Shown: positions 1-8,738, numbered from the stretch's first letter. The stretch: 22,463 nt of DNA from Paulinella micropora (GCA_009731375.1 BJOX01000030.1:50423-72885); one strand, 5' to 3'. The notes: generated from the sequence alone by a model not told the origin. Made by a program: numbers and translations.

Positions 1-587
1 TATGTTCATAAAATGTTTTATATTATGTTTCTTTATTTTGTGACGCAATTGTTTGCAGCTGCTTAGCAGAAATACGCATGAGCGCATTACACACTCGTCC
101 CGCTCATCTGCAGCCACATTCCCTCCCCTCCCCCCCCGGTGGTCGGGTGTCGAGCGATCGCCGCTAAGTCAATAAACCAAAGTCAAAACTAAATATAATT
201 AATTTCTACTCTTATTTTACTCTTAAAACAAAATAGAAAAGCAGATTTGCCACCGTTGCGCATTTTGACATAAAATTTGGACTTCAGTAAAAATTTTGGA
301 AGAAATCGGACGGATTTCAGGTTATGTTACTTAATAAACACTAAGTCAAGTATAGACACTCAAAATGAATGGAAAACTAGTTTTTAATACATAAAAACAT
401 TAGTATTCATGAAATCGTGATGATTTCTGTTGATTTCAATACCTTGCAAAAATAGTCAAAATAGGCTGAAATTTGGTAAAAACCAAGCCTATCCTGTTTG
501 TCCGAATTGGTTGTTTTAGTATCCACCTCAGAGATTTTACATACATCACATAAATACATCAGCGGAAATCATGAGGGCAATGTTATG
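1..587. other. AT-rich non-coding stretch, no gene seen
   Basis: No open frame of note on either strand and no recognised repeat family. There is a short C-rich patch near 121-140. The rest is AT-rich unique-looking sequence, probably intron or intergenic DNA 3' of the ankyrin exons. Confidence 0.5.
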
Positions 588-803
588 TGCATGCAATAAT
601 ACATGTACATACGTATGCATACATGTATGCACGCACACAAGTTTAACTACGTATGCGACATGTTAGGTTCGTACGTATGTACCTTTACTTTGTATCAACT
701 TTTGTATGTATGTATCTATGTACGCGATGCATTTATGTAATGTGTATCATATATGCATACACGAATGTATGCATGTATGATGCATGCACATGTATACTAT
801 GAG

Positions 804-856
<53 letters not shown>

Positions 857-864
857 CCTTTTTT
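588..864. repeat. (TGTA/TGCA)n-rich tract ending in about 50 C
   Basis: Degenerate TGTA/TGCA tetranucleotide DNA runs to about 803. It is followed by an almost pure C homopolymer and a short T run that ends at an assembly gap (865-966). The proline- or glycine-rich frames crossing it are artefacts of the homopolymer. Confidence 0.85.
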
Positions 865-966
865 NNNNNNNNNNNNNNNNNNNNNNNNNNNNNNNNNNNN
901 NNNNNNNNNNNNNNNNNNNNNNNNNNNNNNNNNNNNNNNNNNNNNNNNNNNNNNNNNNNNNNNNNN
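865..966. other. assembly gap (102 N)
   Basis: Run of N flanked on both sides by poly-C, so the gap probably reflects failure to sequence or assemble a longer C tract. Confidence 0.95.
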
Positions 967-1102
967 CCCCCCCCCCCCCATCTCCTCCTCCTCCTCCTCC
1001 CTCTCTCTCTCTCTCTCTCTGTCTTTTTTTCTTTCTTTCTTCTTTCTTCTTTCTTTCTTTCTTTCTTTCTTCCTTTCTTTCTTTCTTTCTTTCTTTCTCC
1101 TC
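967..1102. repeat. poly-C, (CTC)n, (CT)n and (CTTT)n compound tract
   Basis: Successive C homopolymer, CTC trinucleotide, CT dinucleotide and CTTT tetranucleotide tracts, all pyrimidine on the plus strand. The tract lies just 3' of the last ankyrin exon as transcribed on the minus strand. Confidence 0.9.
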
Positions 1103-1175
1103 AGTGTTCAATACAAGCACACACAAACACTCATAAAAACTTTTTTCTCTCGCATTTTATCATTGGTCGCTTTGC

Positions 1176-1274
1176 CTTGTTTCTTGCGTTGATGTTGCTT
1201 CCCGCAGACACCAGCAGCTCTGCAATAGCGAGATGACCATGGCGCAAGGCCAAGTGCAAGGCAGTGTCGCCACG
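1176..1274 (-). CDS. ankyrin-repeat exon (copy A of duplicated unit)
   Basis: Exactly 99 nt encode 33 residues that begin [20 protein letters not shown] and end SNINARNK. The T-A-L-H-L-A helix 1 signature, G at position 13 and the L-L-V helix 2 are all canonical for an ankyrin repeat. The acceptor is TTGTAG before CGT. The donor is AAG|GCAAAG, a GC rather than GT site. The protein is identical to the copy at 3210-3308: the two differ at only three bases, all synonymous (ACT/ACA, ATT/ATC, AAC/AAT). Flanking intron sequence on the acceptor side is also conserved between copies. Confidence 0.82.
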
Positions 1275-1377
1275 CTACAACCAGACAAGACAGCAGTACT
1301 AGTAGGCGCCAGCGGCCCGCGAGACAAGAAAACACTCTAGTAGAGGACGAACAACGAACCAAATATCTATCTGACAT

Positions 1378-1625
1378 TTTATCTATCTATATATCTATCT
1401 ATCTCGGTTACTACCTACCCATCTAGCTGACTGTCTTATCTGATCTATCTAACTCATATTTCTATATTGCTTAGGTACATACCCATGTACCTGCCAACAC
1501 GATGCTACCCTGTCTATCTATCTATCTATCTATCTATCTGTCTATTTTTCTATCTATCTGTACAACGAACTTTATAACTTCTTAACTTTCTCATTCTATA
1601 TGTCTTTCTATTTATCTGTTTGTCA
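1378..1625. repeat. degenerate (CTAT)n tract
   Basis: Interrupted ATCT/CTAT tetranucleotide DNA with short unique islands. It lies in the intron between two ankyrin exons and has a diverged counterpart after 3400. Confidence 0.8.
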
Positions 1626-1791
1626 ATCCGTCTCCCTAGTAGGAAGGAGGGAGGAGGGAAGAGAAAAGGCCCAGGGGGGGGGGAGGGGGGGGCGGCTTGT
1701 TTCTGCGTGACTTGAGTGTCCTCGGTCGGTCAGTTTGTGCTTGCTTGTCTTGAAAGCCTTAGCCTTGTGTTTTGCCGCTGCCTTCAATTAC

Positions 1792-1892
1792 CTCGTCGGT
1801 GGCATTGAGCTCGGCTTCCCCTCCACAAGCCGCTTGCCCAGCTCTGTGTCGCCTTCGCTCGCCGCCAAGACCAGAAGCGCTGCTGGCTGGCG
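1792..1892 (-). CDS. ankyrin-repeat exon with 1-nt frameshift (copy A)
   Basis: On the minus strand, acceptor CCCTAG precedes CGC CAG CCA. The 5' part reads RQPAALLVLAASEGDTELGK followed by RLVEG, a good ankyrin helix-turn-helix. The last codons before the donor read EAELNATDE only in the next frame, which matches the ends of sister exons (for example ADLHAKDE). The segment is 101 nt where 102 would be expected, so one base is missing, most simply in the GGGG run at about 1817-1820. The donor is GAG|GTAATT. The same shift is present in copy B at 4214-4314. It may be a real inactivating change that predates the duplication, or a shared base-calling error. Confidence 0.7.
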
Positions 1893-1999
1893 CTAGGGAC
1901 ACCACCGGACACACACCATACACACCAAGCAGCGCTTTCCCAGCCGGCGGCAGGCTCCATCATGCACACAGTAGACACAGCTGCCAACTATGCATTATT

Positions 2000-2310
2000 G
2001 GCATGGATCCTGCTCAGCTAAACAGAAACTCAGATTAGTACTCCAAACACATACATAGGAAAGCAGAATAAGAAGATATATACATACTTGATACTTTCTT
2101 GTTGGTTTGAGGCGCACACGAAACAACAGCAAGACAAAATAAGACAATAACAACGACAACAACAACAACAGAAGCAGCAGCAAGTAACGACAAAGAACGG
2201 CATTTAACACTACAAAGGAACCGAACACACAACAAAGTTTCAACAAACAAACTGTTATCAAAGAAAGCTTACAAATATGAGACAAAAACGAGACAGAGGG
2301 GTACGTAGAC
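2000..2310. other. intron sequence conserved between duplicated units
   Basis: Unique-looking DNA with a CAA/GCA-rich patch (2140-2190), nearly identical to 4422-4730. Open frames here come from trinucleotide bias, and no coding signature is seen. It marks the extent of the tandem duplication. Confidence 0.75.
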
Positions 2311-2337
2311 ACAGAGAGGAAAAAATTGGAGGGTACG

Positions 2338-2430
2338 AGAGAGATATATAGAGAGAGAGAGAAAAAGAGAGAGAAAGAGAGAGAAAGAGAAAGAAAGAGA
2401 AAGAGAGAAAGAGAGAGAGAGAGAGAGAGC
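2338..2430. repeat. (GA)n tract
   Basis: Purine tract on the plus strand. The paralogous position at about 4760-4784 also carries GA. These two related tracts are the only long GA runs on the plus strand within the ankyrin region; all the others there are CT. Confidence 0.9.
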
Positions 2431-2460
2431 AGCACAATGTCGGGCAATCTGCCTGAAGAC

Positions 2461-2520
2461 CTTCTCACAGACTGGCAACATCGATTTGCTCTGAAAAGAA
2501 CCGTAGAGACCCTCGCCTTT
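2461..2520 (-). CDS. possible 60-nt exon (copy A), family unknown
   Basis: On the minus strand, a strong acceptor (TTTTGCTCCCACAG) precedes 20 codons, KGEGLYGSFQSKSMLPVCEK, followed by a GTCTTC donor-like site. The counterpart at 4817-4876 has the same length and boundaries and no stop, but many amino-acid changes in its first half. It keeps phase 0 like the neighbouring exons but does not resemble an ankyrin repeat. An exon is plausible but unproven, and a conserved intron remnant is the alternative. Confidence 0.3.
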
Positions 2521-2610
2521 CTGTGGGAGCAAAACACCATGGCAATTGTGCAACTCAGAAATAAACAAAAAAGCTATGACTGAAAAAATAAGCAATATTG
2601 GAGCAAATGG

Positions 2611-2648
2611 TAGGGGGGGGGGGGGGGGGGGGGGTTTANNNNNNNNNN
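2611..2648. repeat. poly-G tract and 10-N gap
   Basis: About 22 G run into TTTA and then a 10-base N gap (2639-2648). It is a likely sequencing-failure point. Confidence 0.9.
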
Positions 2649-2705
2649 AGACATGATACACAAATTCAACATTATTCAAGGAAAACGTCAAACGATACAA
2701 GAACG

Positions 2706-3118
2706 CATGAGTGTATGCATGTATGCATGCATGCACATGCATAAGTAAGTATGAATGCTGGTATCAAAGTATGTATGTATGCATGTATGAGTGCATGTTT
2801 ACATTTGTCTGTATGTATGCATGGTATGTATATTTATGTGTATGTATGTATGTAAAGTATTTATGTATGTATTCATCTATGTATATATGCATGTATGTAT
2901 CTGTTGAGCAGGATATTTGAGTTTTCTAATCATGGGTATGTATGTGTGTACGTATTTGTCTTCCTATAAATGCCTCTCTTCTCTCTATCATGTATATAAA
3001 TTACATATGTATATATATATGTCTCTCTTCTCTCTATCATGTATATAAATTACGTATATATATATGTATATATATATACAAATATATATACAAATATATA
3101 TACATATGTATGTATATA

Positions 3119-3180
<62 letters not shown>
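2706..3180. repeat. (TGTA)n/(TGCA)n followed by (TA)n
   Basis: Degenerate TATG repeats run to about 2960. Two near-identical copies of a short TCTCTCTTCTCTCTATCATG segment follow at about 2976 and 3022. Then come TA-rich DNA and pure (TA)n at about 3126-3180, ending 30 bp from the ankyrin exon donor. Tyrosine/isoleucine-rich frames here are artefacts. Confidence 0.9.
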
Positions 3181-3183
<3 letters not shown>

Positions 3184-3209
3184 TTGCGTTTTCTCTCTTC
3201 TTGCTTTGC

Positions 3210-3308
3210 CTTGTTTCTTGCATTGATGTTGCTTCCCGCAGACACCAGCAGCTCTGCGATAGCGAGATGACCATGGCGCAAGGCCAAGTGCAAGGCTGTG
3301 TCGCCACG
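3210..3308 (-). CDS. ankyrin-repeat exon (copy B of duplicated unit)
   Basis: 99 nt encode one 33-residue ankyrin repeat ([19 protein letters not shown] core, ending NINARNK), identical in protein to the exon at 1176-1274. The acceptor is TTGTAG|CGT and the donor AAG|GCAAAG, again GC. The donor is about 30 bp from a (TA)n tract. All three base differences from copy A are silent, which suggests recent duplication with protein-level constraint, though the count is small. Confidence 0.82.
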
Positions 3309-3462
3309 CTACAACCAGACACGACAGCAGTACTAGTAGGCGCCAGCGGCCCGCGAGACAAGAAAACACTCTAGTAGAGGACGAACAACAAACCAAATAT
3401 CTATCTGACATTTTATTTACCTATGTAGTTATCTATTTATCTTGCTCACTTTCGTTTCTCTC

Positions 3463-3514
3463 ATATCTCTCTCTCTCTCTCTCTTTCTCTCTCTTTCTCA
3501 CTCTCTCTTTCTCA

Positions 3515-3551
<37 letters not shown>

Positions 3552-3637
3552 ATCTCTCTCTCTCTCTTTCTCGTTTCTCTCTCTCTCTCTCTCTCTCTCT
3601 CTTCCCTCTCTCTCTCTCTCCCTCTCTCCCTCTCTCC

Positions 3638-3676
<39 letters not shown>

Positions 3677-3764
3677 CCTCTCTAACTCTCTCTCGTTCTC
3701 TTGCTCTTTCTCTTCCTCTTTCTTTCTCTCTATCTGCCTGTTTGTTTCTCTCTCTCTCTATATA

Positions 3765-3848
<84 letters not shown>

Positions 3849-3890
3849 TCTCTCTCTCTTTTTCTTTCTCTTTCTCTTTTCCGTCTCTTC

Positions 3891-3922
<32 letters not shown>

Positions 3923-3967
3923 CTCTCTTTCTGTCTTTCTGTCTATCTATCTATCTATCTATCTATC
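3463..3967. repeat. compound (CT)n-(TA)n-(AAT)n-(CT)n-(CTAT)n
   Basis: CT-rich DNA at 3463-3757, a short TA tract, then about 24 AAT units (3772-3844), CT again, and CTAT (3938-3967). The tract lies in the intron between exons 4214 and 3210 and largely explains why this unit is about 390 bp longer than copy A. Confidence 0.92.
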
Positions 3968-4128
3968 TTTTGTCTTTCTTTTCTTTTTTTTCTTTTTGTC
4001 TTCCTATCTATTGTTTATTCATTTTCTATCGATCTGTAACAAACTTTCTAACTGCTAACATTTCTATGTATGTGTTTGTCTATCCGTCTCCCTAGTAGGA
4101 AGGAGGGAGAAGGGAAGAGAAAAGGCCC

Positions 4129-4168
4129 GGGGGGGGGGGGGGGGGGGGGGGGGGTTGTNNNNNNNNNN
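4129..4168. repeat. poly-G tract and 10-N gap
   Basis: G homopolymer at the same place as a shorter, interrupted G tract in copy A (about 1673-1693), followed by a 10-N gap (4159-4168). About 55 bp present in copy A after its G tract is missing here, so the gap probably hides that sequence. Confidence 0.88.
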
Positions 4169-4213
4169 GTCTTGAAAGCCTTAGCCTTGTGTTTTGCCGC
4201 TGCCTTCAATTAC

Positions 4214-4314
4214 CTCGTCGGTGGCATTGAGCTCGGCTTCCCCTCCACAAGCCGCTTGCCCAGCTCTGTGTCGCCTTCGCTCGCCGCCAAGACCAGAAGC
4301 GCTGCTGGCTGGCG
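4214..4314 (-). CDS. ankyrin-repeat exon with 1-nt frameshift (copy B)
   Basis: Identical in sequence to the 101-nt exon at 1792-1892. Acceptor CCCTAG|CGC, helix pair AALLVLAASEGDTELGKRLV, then a frame change before EAELNATDE and donor GAG|GTAATT. The identity of this exon and about 400 bp around it to copy A shows that the duplication is recent, or that gene conversion has occurred. Confidence 0.7.
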
Positions 4315-4754
4315 CTAGGGACACCACCGGACACACACCATACACACCAAGCAGCGCTTTCCCAGCCGGCGGCAGGCTCCATCATGCACACAGTAGACAC
4401 AGCTGCCAACTATGCATTATTGGCATGGATCCTGCTCAGCTAAACAGAAACTCAGATTAGTACTCCAAACACATACATAGGAAAGCAGAATAAGAAGATA
4501 TATACATACTTGATACTTTCTTGTTGGTTTGAGGCGCACACGAAACAACAGCAAGACAAAATAAGACAATAACAACGACAACAACAACAACAGAAGCAGC
4601 AGCAAGTAACGACAAAGAACGGCATTTAACACTACAAAGGAACCGAACACACAACAAAGTTTCAACAAACAAACTGTTATCAAAGAAAGCTTACAAATAT
4701 GAGACAAAAACGAGACAGAGGGGTACGTAGACACAGAGAGGAAAAAATTGGAGG

Positions 4755-4785
<31 letters not shown>

Positions 4786-4816
4786 CAGCACAATGTCGGG
4801 CAATCTGCCTGAAGAC

Positions 4817-4876
4817 CTTCTCACAAACTGGCAATAGACTCACTGTGCTAAGAGGTTTGTAGAGACTTTCGCCTTC
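4817..4876 (-). CDS. possible 60-nt exon (copy B), family unknown
   Basis: Minus-strand counterpart of 2461-2520: acceptor TTGCTTGCACAG, then EGESLYKPLSTVSLLPVCEK with no stop, then GTCTTC. The first 14 codons are strongly diverged from copy A while the last six and the downstream bases are the same. Such uneven divergence is unusual beside the near-identical 4170-4790 segment. Confidence 0.3.
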
Positions 4877-5044
4877 CTGTGCAAGCAAAGCACTATGGTC
4901 GATGCGCAGCTCAAAAACAAACAAAACAAGCAAGATTGGAGCCAATATGGAGAGAGTAGGAGGATGAGGGGGGAAGGAGGGGAGCGGTGATATATATGTC
5001 AGACATGATAGAAAAATTCAACATACACGAAAACGTCAAACGAT

Positions 5045-5580
5045 GCAAAAACGAATGTCTATATATATGCATGTATGCACGTGCGTAAGTACATATGAAT
5101 GCTTGTATCAACGTATTTTCGTATGCATATATATATATACATATATATATAATATATATATATATATATAATATATATATATACATACATATATATATAC
5201 ACATACATATATATATACATATATATATATATGTTTGTCTGTATCTTTGTATGTATGGTGTGTATGTTTGTATTTATAATATGTATGCTTATGTTTGTGT
5301 AAGTTAGTATGCATGTAATAATACATGTAGGTATGTATGTATGTATGTATGTATGTAATGTATTCATACATGTATGTATTTATAATATGTATGTATGTAT
5401 TCATGCATGCATGTGTATTTGTATGCATGTTTGTATTTATAATATGTATGTTTGTGTAAGTTAGTATGTAATATATGTATTCATGCATGTATGTATTTTG
5501 AATGTATGTTTGTATTTATAATATGTAATAATACATGTATGTATGTATGTATTCATGCATGTATGCATGTATGGCAATGA
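5045..5580. repeat. (TA)n then (TGTA)n/(TATG)n tract
   Basis: TA-rich DNA to about 5232, then about 350 bp of degenerate TATG/TGTA tetranucleotides with recurrent TTTATAATATGTATG blocks. All open frames across it are low-complexity. Confidence 0.9.
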
Positions 5581-5693
5581 GTGAGGTATGTATATATATT
5601 TGCGAATCTTAGGTATGCATGTACGTATGTACGCATTAATTTATGTACACGTGTACGTATTATGCGTGCACGGATGTTTGTACAATATACTAG

Positions 5694-5796
5694 ACCCCCC
5701 CCCCCCCCCCCCCCCCCAACCCCCCACCCCCCCCCCCCCCCCCCGGCCCCCNNNNNNNNNNCTCTCTCTCTCTCTCTCTCTTACGTATATTATATA

Positions 5797-5845
<49 letters not shown>
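5694..5845. repeat. poly-C, 10-N gap, (CT)n, (TA)n
   Basis: C homopolymer to 5751, a gap at 5752-5761, then CT and a TA tract ending about 20 bp from the ankyrin exon donor at 5868. Confidence 0.92.
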
Positions 5846-5846
<1 letters not shown>

Positions 5847-5867
5847 AGATAATCTCTCTTTCTTGGC

Positions 5868-5966
5868 CTTGTTTCTGGCGTTGATGTCGGCGCCCGCAGC
5901 CACCAGCATCGTTGCGATGTCAATATTCAAGTTACCCAAGGCCAAGTGCGAGGCTGTTTCGCCAAC
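5868..5966 (-). CDS. ankyrin-repeat exon (older paralog of copies A/B)
   Basis: 99 nt, phase 0, 33 residues: VGETASHLALGNLNIDIATM, then LVAAGADINARNK. The acceptor is GATTGTAG|GTT. The donor is AAG|GCCAAG, the third homologous GC donor. The acceptor-side intron (about 5967-6065) aligns with the intron flanks of 1176-1274 and 3210-3308, including a GGCAGCGGCCCGC-like stretch. This exon therefore shares ancestry with them but diverged earlier. Confidence 0.82.
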
Positions 5967-6159
5967 CTACAATCAAACAAGACAGCAGCAGTACTAGTGA
6001 GCGGCAGCGGCCCGCATCACCACAACACACTGCAGTTGAGGACAAACATGGAACCGAAAATCTATCTTAGCAGTCTCCCTTTTTGTCTATCTAGCTAACT
6101 ACCTACCTATGTACCTATCTGACTTATGGTATCTATGTAACCTATGTTCTATATTGCTT

Positions 6160-6282
6160 CTACGTACGTATGTACCTACCTAGCTACCTACACTACTACC
6201 TACCTACCAACCTTTCTATCTACCTACCCACTAAATATCTATATATATCTATATCTATCCTATCTATTCTATTTATCTACTA

Positions 6283-6316
<34 letters not shown>

Positions 6317-6345
6317 CCTGCAAATCTATCTGCCAATATAGATAT
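6160..6345. repeat. degenerate (CTAT)n/(CTAC)n tract
   Basis: CTAC- and CTAT-type tetranucleotides on the plus strand, with a pure CTAT run at about 6283-6315. It faces a reverse-oriented GATA array that starts about 110 bp later. Confidence 0.88.
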
Positions 6346-6408
6346 AGAAAGAACCAGGTATACAGACTGAAAAACAAACAGAAAGGCGAAGAAAAAGAAA
6401 ATAGGTAG

Positions 6409-6509
6409 GATATATATATATATAGTAGATAGATAGATAGATAGATAGATAGGTAGGTAGGTAGGTAGGTAGAAAGGTAGATAGATAGATAGATAGATAG
6501 ATAGACAGG

Positions 6510-6547
<38 letters not shown>

Positions 6548-6594
6548 CTATAGATAGATAGATAGATAGATAGATAGGTGGGTGGGTAGGTAGG

Positions 6595-6636
<42 letters not shown>

Positions 6637-6637
6637 T

Positions 6638-6712
<75 letters not shown>
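6409..6712. repeat. (GATA)n array, about 300 bp
   Basis: TA dinucleotides, then GATA/GGTA tetranucleotide repeats to 6712, in opposite orientation to the CTAT arrays at 6283-6315 and 6843-6926. Confidence 0.93.
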
Positions 6713-6713
<1 letters not shown>

Positions 6714-6797
6714 CCGACTCTATATACATGAATTATGAGTTCACGATATTTTTGTCTGTGTTGTGGCGTTGAGCTACCTATCAACATACTTACCTGC

Positions 6798-6798
6798 A

Positions 6799-6861
<63 letters not shown>

Positions 6862-6879
6862 TTCGATCAATCTGTCTGC

Positions 6880-6910
<31 letters not shown>

Positions 6911-6930
6911 CCTATCTATCTATCTGTTTT
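6798..6930. repeat. (CT)n then (CTAT)n
   Basis: CT dinucleotides to about 6845, then CTAT to about 6926, ending about 20 bp from the donor of the ankyrin exon at 6946. Confidence 0.9.
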
Positions 6931-6945
6931 GCTCTCGGCGCGTAC

Positions 6946-7044
6946 CTCGTCTTTTGCGTGGAGGTCGGCCTTACGATCGAGCAGCAGCCGGGCGATCTCC
7001 GTGTGGTCACGCTTGGCCGCATACAGGAGCGTCGTCGTGTTGCG
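6946..7044 (-). CDS. ankyrin-repeat exon
   Basis: 99 nt, phase 0, 33 residues: RNTTTLLYAAKRDHTEIARL, then LLDRKADLHAKDE. It has the T-x-L-x-x-A-A helix 1, an I-A-x-L-L-L helix 2 and an A-D-L-H-A loop. The acceptor is CTCTAG|CGC and the donor GAG|GTACGC, a normal GT. GC content is much higher than in the flanking introns. No frameshift is seen. Confidence 0.83.
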
Positions 7045-7157
7045 CTAGAGTCGCACAAGGCAGAGAAACCATTTAATAAATTTGGTGCTTGATGAAAGCA
7101 AATCGATTTGTGTTCTTGGTAGGCCTGTATAGATATGTGTATGTTTGTATGATGAAA

Positions 7158-7189
<32 letters not shown>

Positions 7190-7196
7190 GCTCCAT

Positions 7197-7232
<36 letters not shown>

Positions 7233-7242
7233 NNNNNNNNNN
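7158..7242. repeat. (CT)n, poly-C, 10-N gap
   Basis: CT tract, then about 33 C, then N at 7233-7242. It lies in the intron between two ankyrin exons. Confidence 0.92.
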
Positions 7243-7295
7243 ATACATAAGTTCTCTGAATTTGCGTTCACATCATCATCGGACACATTGGTTGC

Positions 7296-7397
7296 CTGGT
7301 CGGGCTTGTCGACGCTGGCCTTGCTGTCAATAATATTTTCCACTGCGATCTGCAGTCCGCGTGCGCTTGCAAGGAGGAGCGGCGTCCAGTAGTGAGC
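7296..7397 (-). CDS. ankyrin-repeat exon (34 residues)
   Basis: 102 nt, phase 0: AHYWTPLLLASARGLQIAVE, then NIIDSKASVDKPDQ. The TPLLLA signature starts one residue later than in sister exons, and the end is shifted by one to match, so the exon is a 34-residue repeat. The acceptor is CTGTCTTAG|GCT and the donor CAG|GCAACC, another GC site. If the GC donor is not used, the frame stays open to the gap at 7242. Confidence 0.75.
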
Positions 7398-7479
7398 CTA
7401 AGACAGAGTTAGTTGGGCTCTCGTGGTAGGGGGCAAGTTATGCAGACACTGTACGAAAAAGCGGACCACAACAGCAAAG

Positions 7480-7482
<3 letters not shown>

Positions 7483-7538
<56 letters not shown>

Positions 7539-7592
7539 AAAAAAAAACCCCAAAACAAAAAAAAAAAAAAAAAAAAAAAAAANNNNNNNNNN
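7483..7592. repeat. poly-C / poly-A tract and 10-N gap
   Basis: About 45 C, then 19 A, CCCC, AAAAC and about 28 A, ending at N 7583-7592. The frames across it are artefacts. Confidence 0.92.
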
Positions 7593-7633
7593 ACCATGGT
7601 CTAATATACACAAACATTCTGACGCACAAAACT

Positions 7634-7635
<2 letters not shown>

Positions 7636-7685
<50 letters not shown>

Positions 7686-7686
7686 C
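7636..7686. repeat. (CT)n(CA)n tract
   Basis: CT dinucleotides passing into CA dinucleotides on the plus strand. Confidence 0.92.
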
Positions 7687-7757
7687 ACGCATGCACATGA
7701 GTTCAGGTGTGTAGGACTACTAACTGCAACAAGCGCCTGTCAAGAAAACACCTCTAC

Positions 7758-7873
7758 CTCGGTGACGTTATCAAGGTTGCTTTTGTCGGCGCGCGTTAGT
7801 TGCCCTTTATCTGCCCGTAACACAATATCTTGGCACTGCCAGCAACAGCAGCAAGAGCGTTGATCCCTTGCCC
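7758..7873 (-). pseudogene. frameshifted ankyrin-type exon
   Basis: After a possible acceptor (TATGGAAG|GGG) the minus strand reads GQGINALAAVAGSAKILCYG, an ankyrin-like helix pair, but hits a stop after QIKGN. In another frame the last codons read RADKSNLDNVTE before donor GAG|GTAGAG, which resembles the end of an ankyrin exon. The segment is 116 nt, not a multiple of three, so at least one indel separates the two halves. An alternative acceptor at 7866 gives 109 nt, also out of frame. The acceptor choice is uncertain. Confidence 0.5.
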
Positions 7874-7953
7874 CTTCCATATATAATACAGACATATATA
7901 CTCACTATACATACATGTAAATGTGCGTGAATGTATATCCTGTCTGCTGTTTC

Positions 7954-8052
7954 TTTGTTGAATGGCATGCAGCAGGCTACCAGAAAGAGTGTGATGGCCA
8001 CGAGGCAGACGACACAACGCATGCAGAGCAAAGCAAGCACATATGCGCTGCG
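7954..8052 (-). CDS. weak candidate exon, 99 nt
   Basis: Acceptor CTTGTAG|CGC followed by exactly 33 codons ending FNK at an AAA|GAAACA junction, which would need a GA donor. Length, acceptor and terminal NK match the ankyrin exons. The peptide (RSAYVLALLCMRCVVCLVAI then TLFLVACCMPFNK) is hydrophobic and lacks clear ankyrin residues. It could be a degenerate repeat, a membrane segment or chance. Confidence 0.22.
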
Positions 8053-8164
8053 CTACAAGGCAGAGCAGGTGCACAGGACAACGACGTGGACGCTGCCTAT
8101 ATACAGGCTCTAGCCATCCTCCAATCATAAACAAACGAAAAATGAGAACATAACCTGCGCACCA

Positions 8165-8250
8165 GATGTCTGATTCTCTCTTTCTCTCTTTCTCTTTCTC
8201 TCTCTCTCTCTCTCTGTTTCTTTCTCTCTTTCTTTCTTTCTTTCTTTCTT

Positions 8251-8281
<31 letters not shown>

Positions 8282-8316
8282 CTCTGTCTCTCTCTCTCTC
8301 TATATATATATATATG
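8165..8316. repeat. (CT)n/(CTTT)n then (TA)n
   Basis: CT-rich tract with CTTT blocks, ending in a short TA tract. Again the order is CT then TA on the plus strand. Confidence 0.92.
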
Positions 8317-8627
8317 TACATGCACATGTATACACACAGGAAACCAAAGACAAAACTGCAATTCTACTCCGAATTCACAGGAATGGTCAGCATAAAAAGA
8401 AGAACATGCCACTTGAAGGAAGTCTGACAGCCATACCACGCCTGAATGCTCCACTTCATTGGCAAACTAAGATTTGTGTGTGTGATGAATGTGTAGTGCT
8501 TAGAAATATACACGTATGCATATGTGTATACTGTATCTACACATACATGCATACGTAGCACTAAGTTCATACAATCATACAAACAGTGACATACATCCAT
8601 ACATACATCAATACATACTAATGCGTG

Positions 8628-8630
<3 letters not shown>
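8317..8630. other. intron-like stretch without recognised content
   Basis: Mixed unique sequence passing into CATACATA-type tetranucleotides after 8510. No ankyrin signature in any minus frame. Confidence 0.5.
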
Positions 8631-8681
<51 letters not shown>

Positions 8682-8694
8682 CTCTCTCTCTCTC

Positions 8695-8738
<44 letters not shown>
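8631..8738. repeat. (CT)n then (TA)n
   Basis: CT dinucleotides to about 8697, then pure TA at 8699-8738. Confidence 0.93.

Noticed and set aside
733-1136. Proline-, glycine- or leucine/serine-rich frames across the first gap
   Set aside because: They are translations of poly-C, (CT)n and N, with no non-repetitive coding sequence.
1772-2038. Plus-strand frame repeated at 4194-4460
   Set aside because: Its conservation comes from the antisense ankyrin exon and from recent duplication; the minus strand has splice sites and a repeat signature, this strand has none.
2326-2583. Plus-strand frame with MSGNLPEDLLTDWQ
   Set aside because: The counterpart in copy B has a stop at the TAG near 4835, whereas the minus-strand reading stays open in both copies.
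3442-4095. 217-codon plus-strand frame rich in LSLS and III
   Set aside because: Wholly (CT)n, (AAT)n and (CTAT)n microsatellite; stop-free only because of the repeat units.
6735-6790. Exon near the perfect donor-like CAG|GTAAGTATG on the minus strand
   Set aside because: The sequence before it is only (GA)n, and the following segment has no ankyrin or other coding signature.
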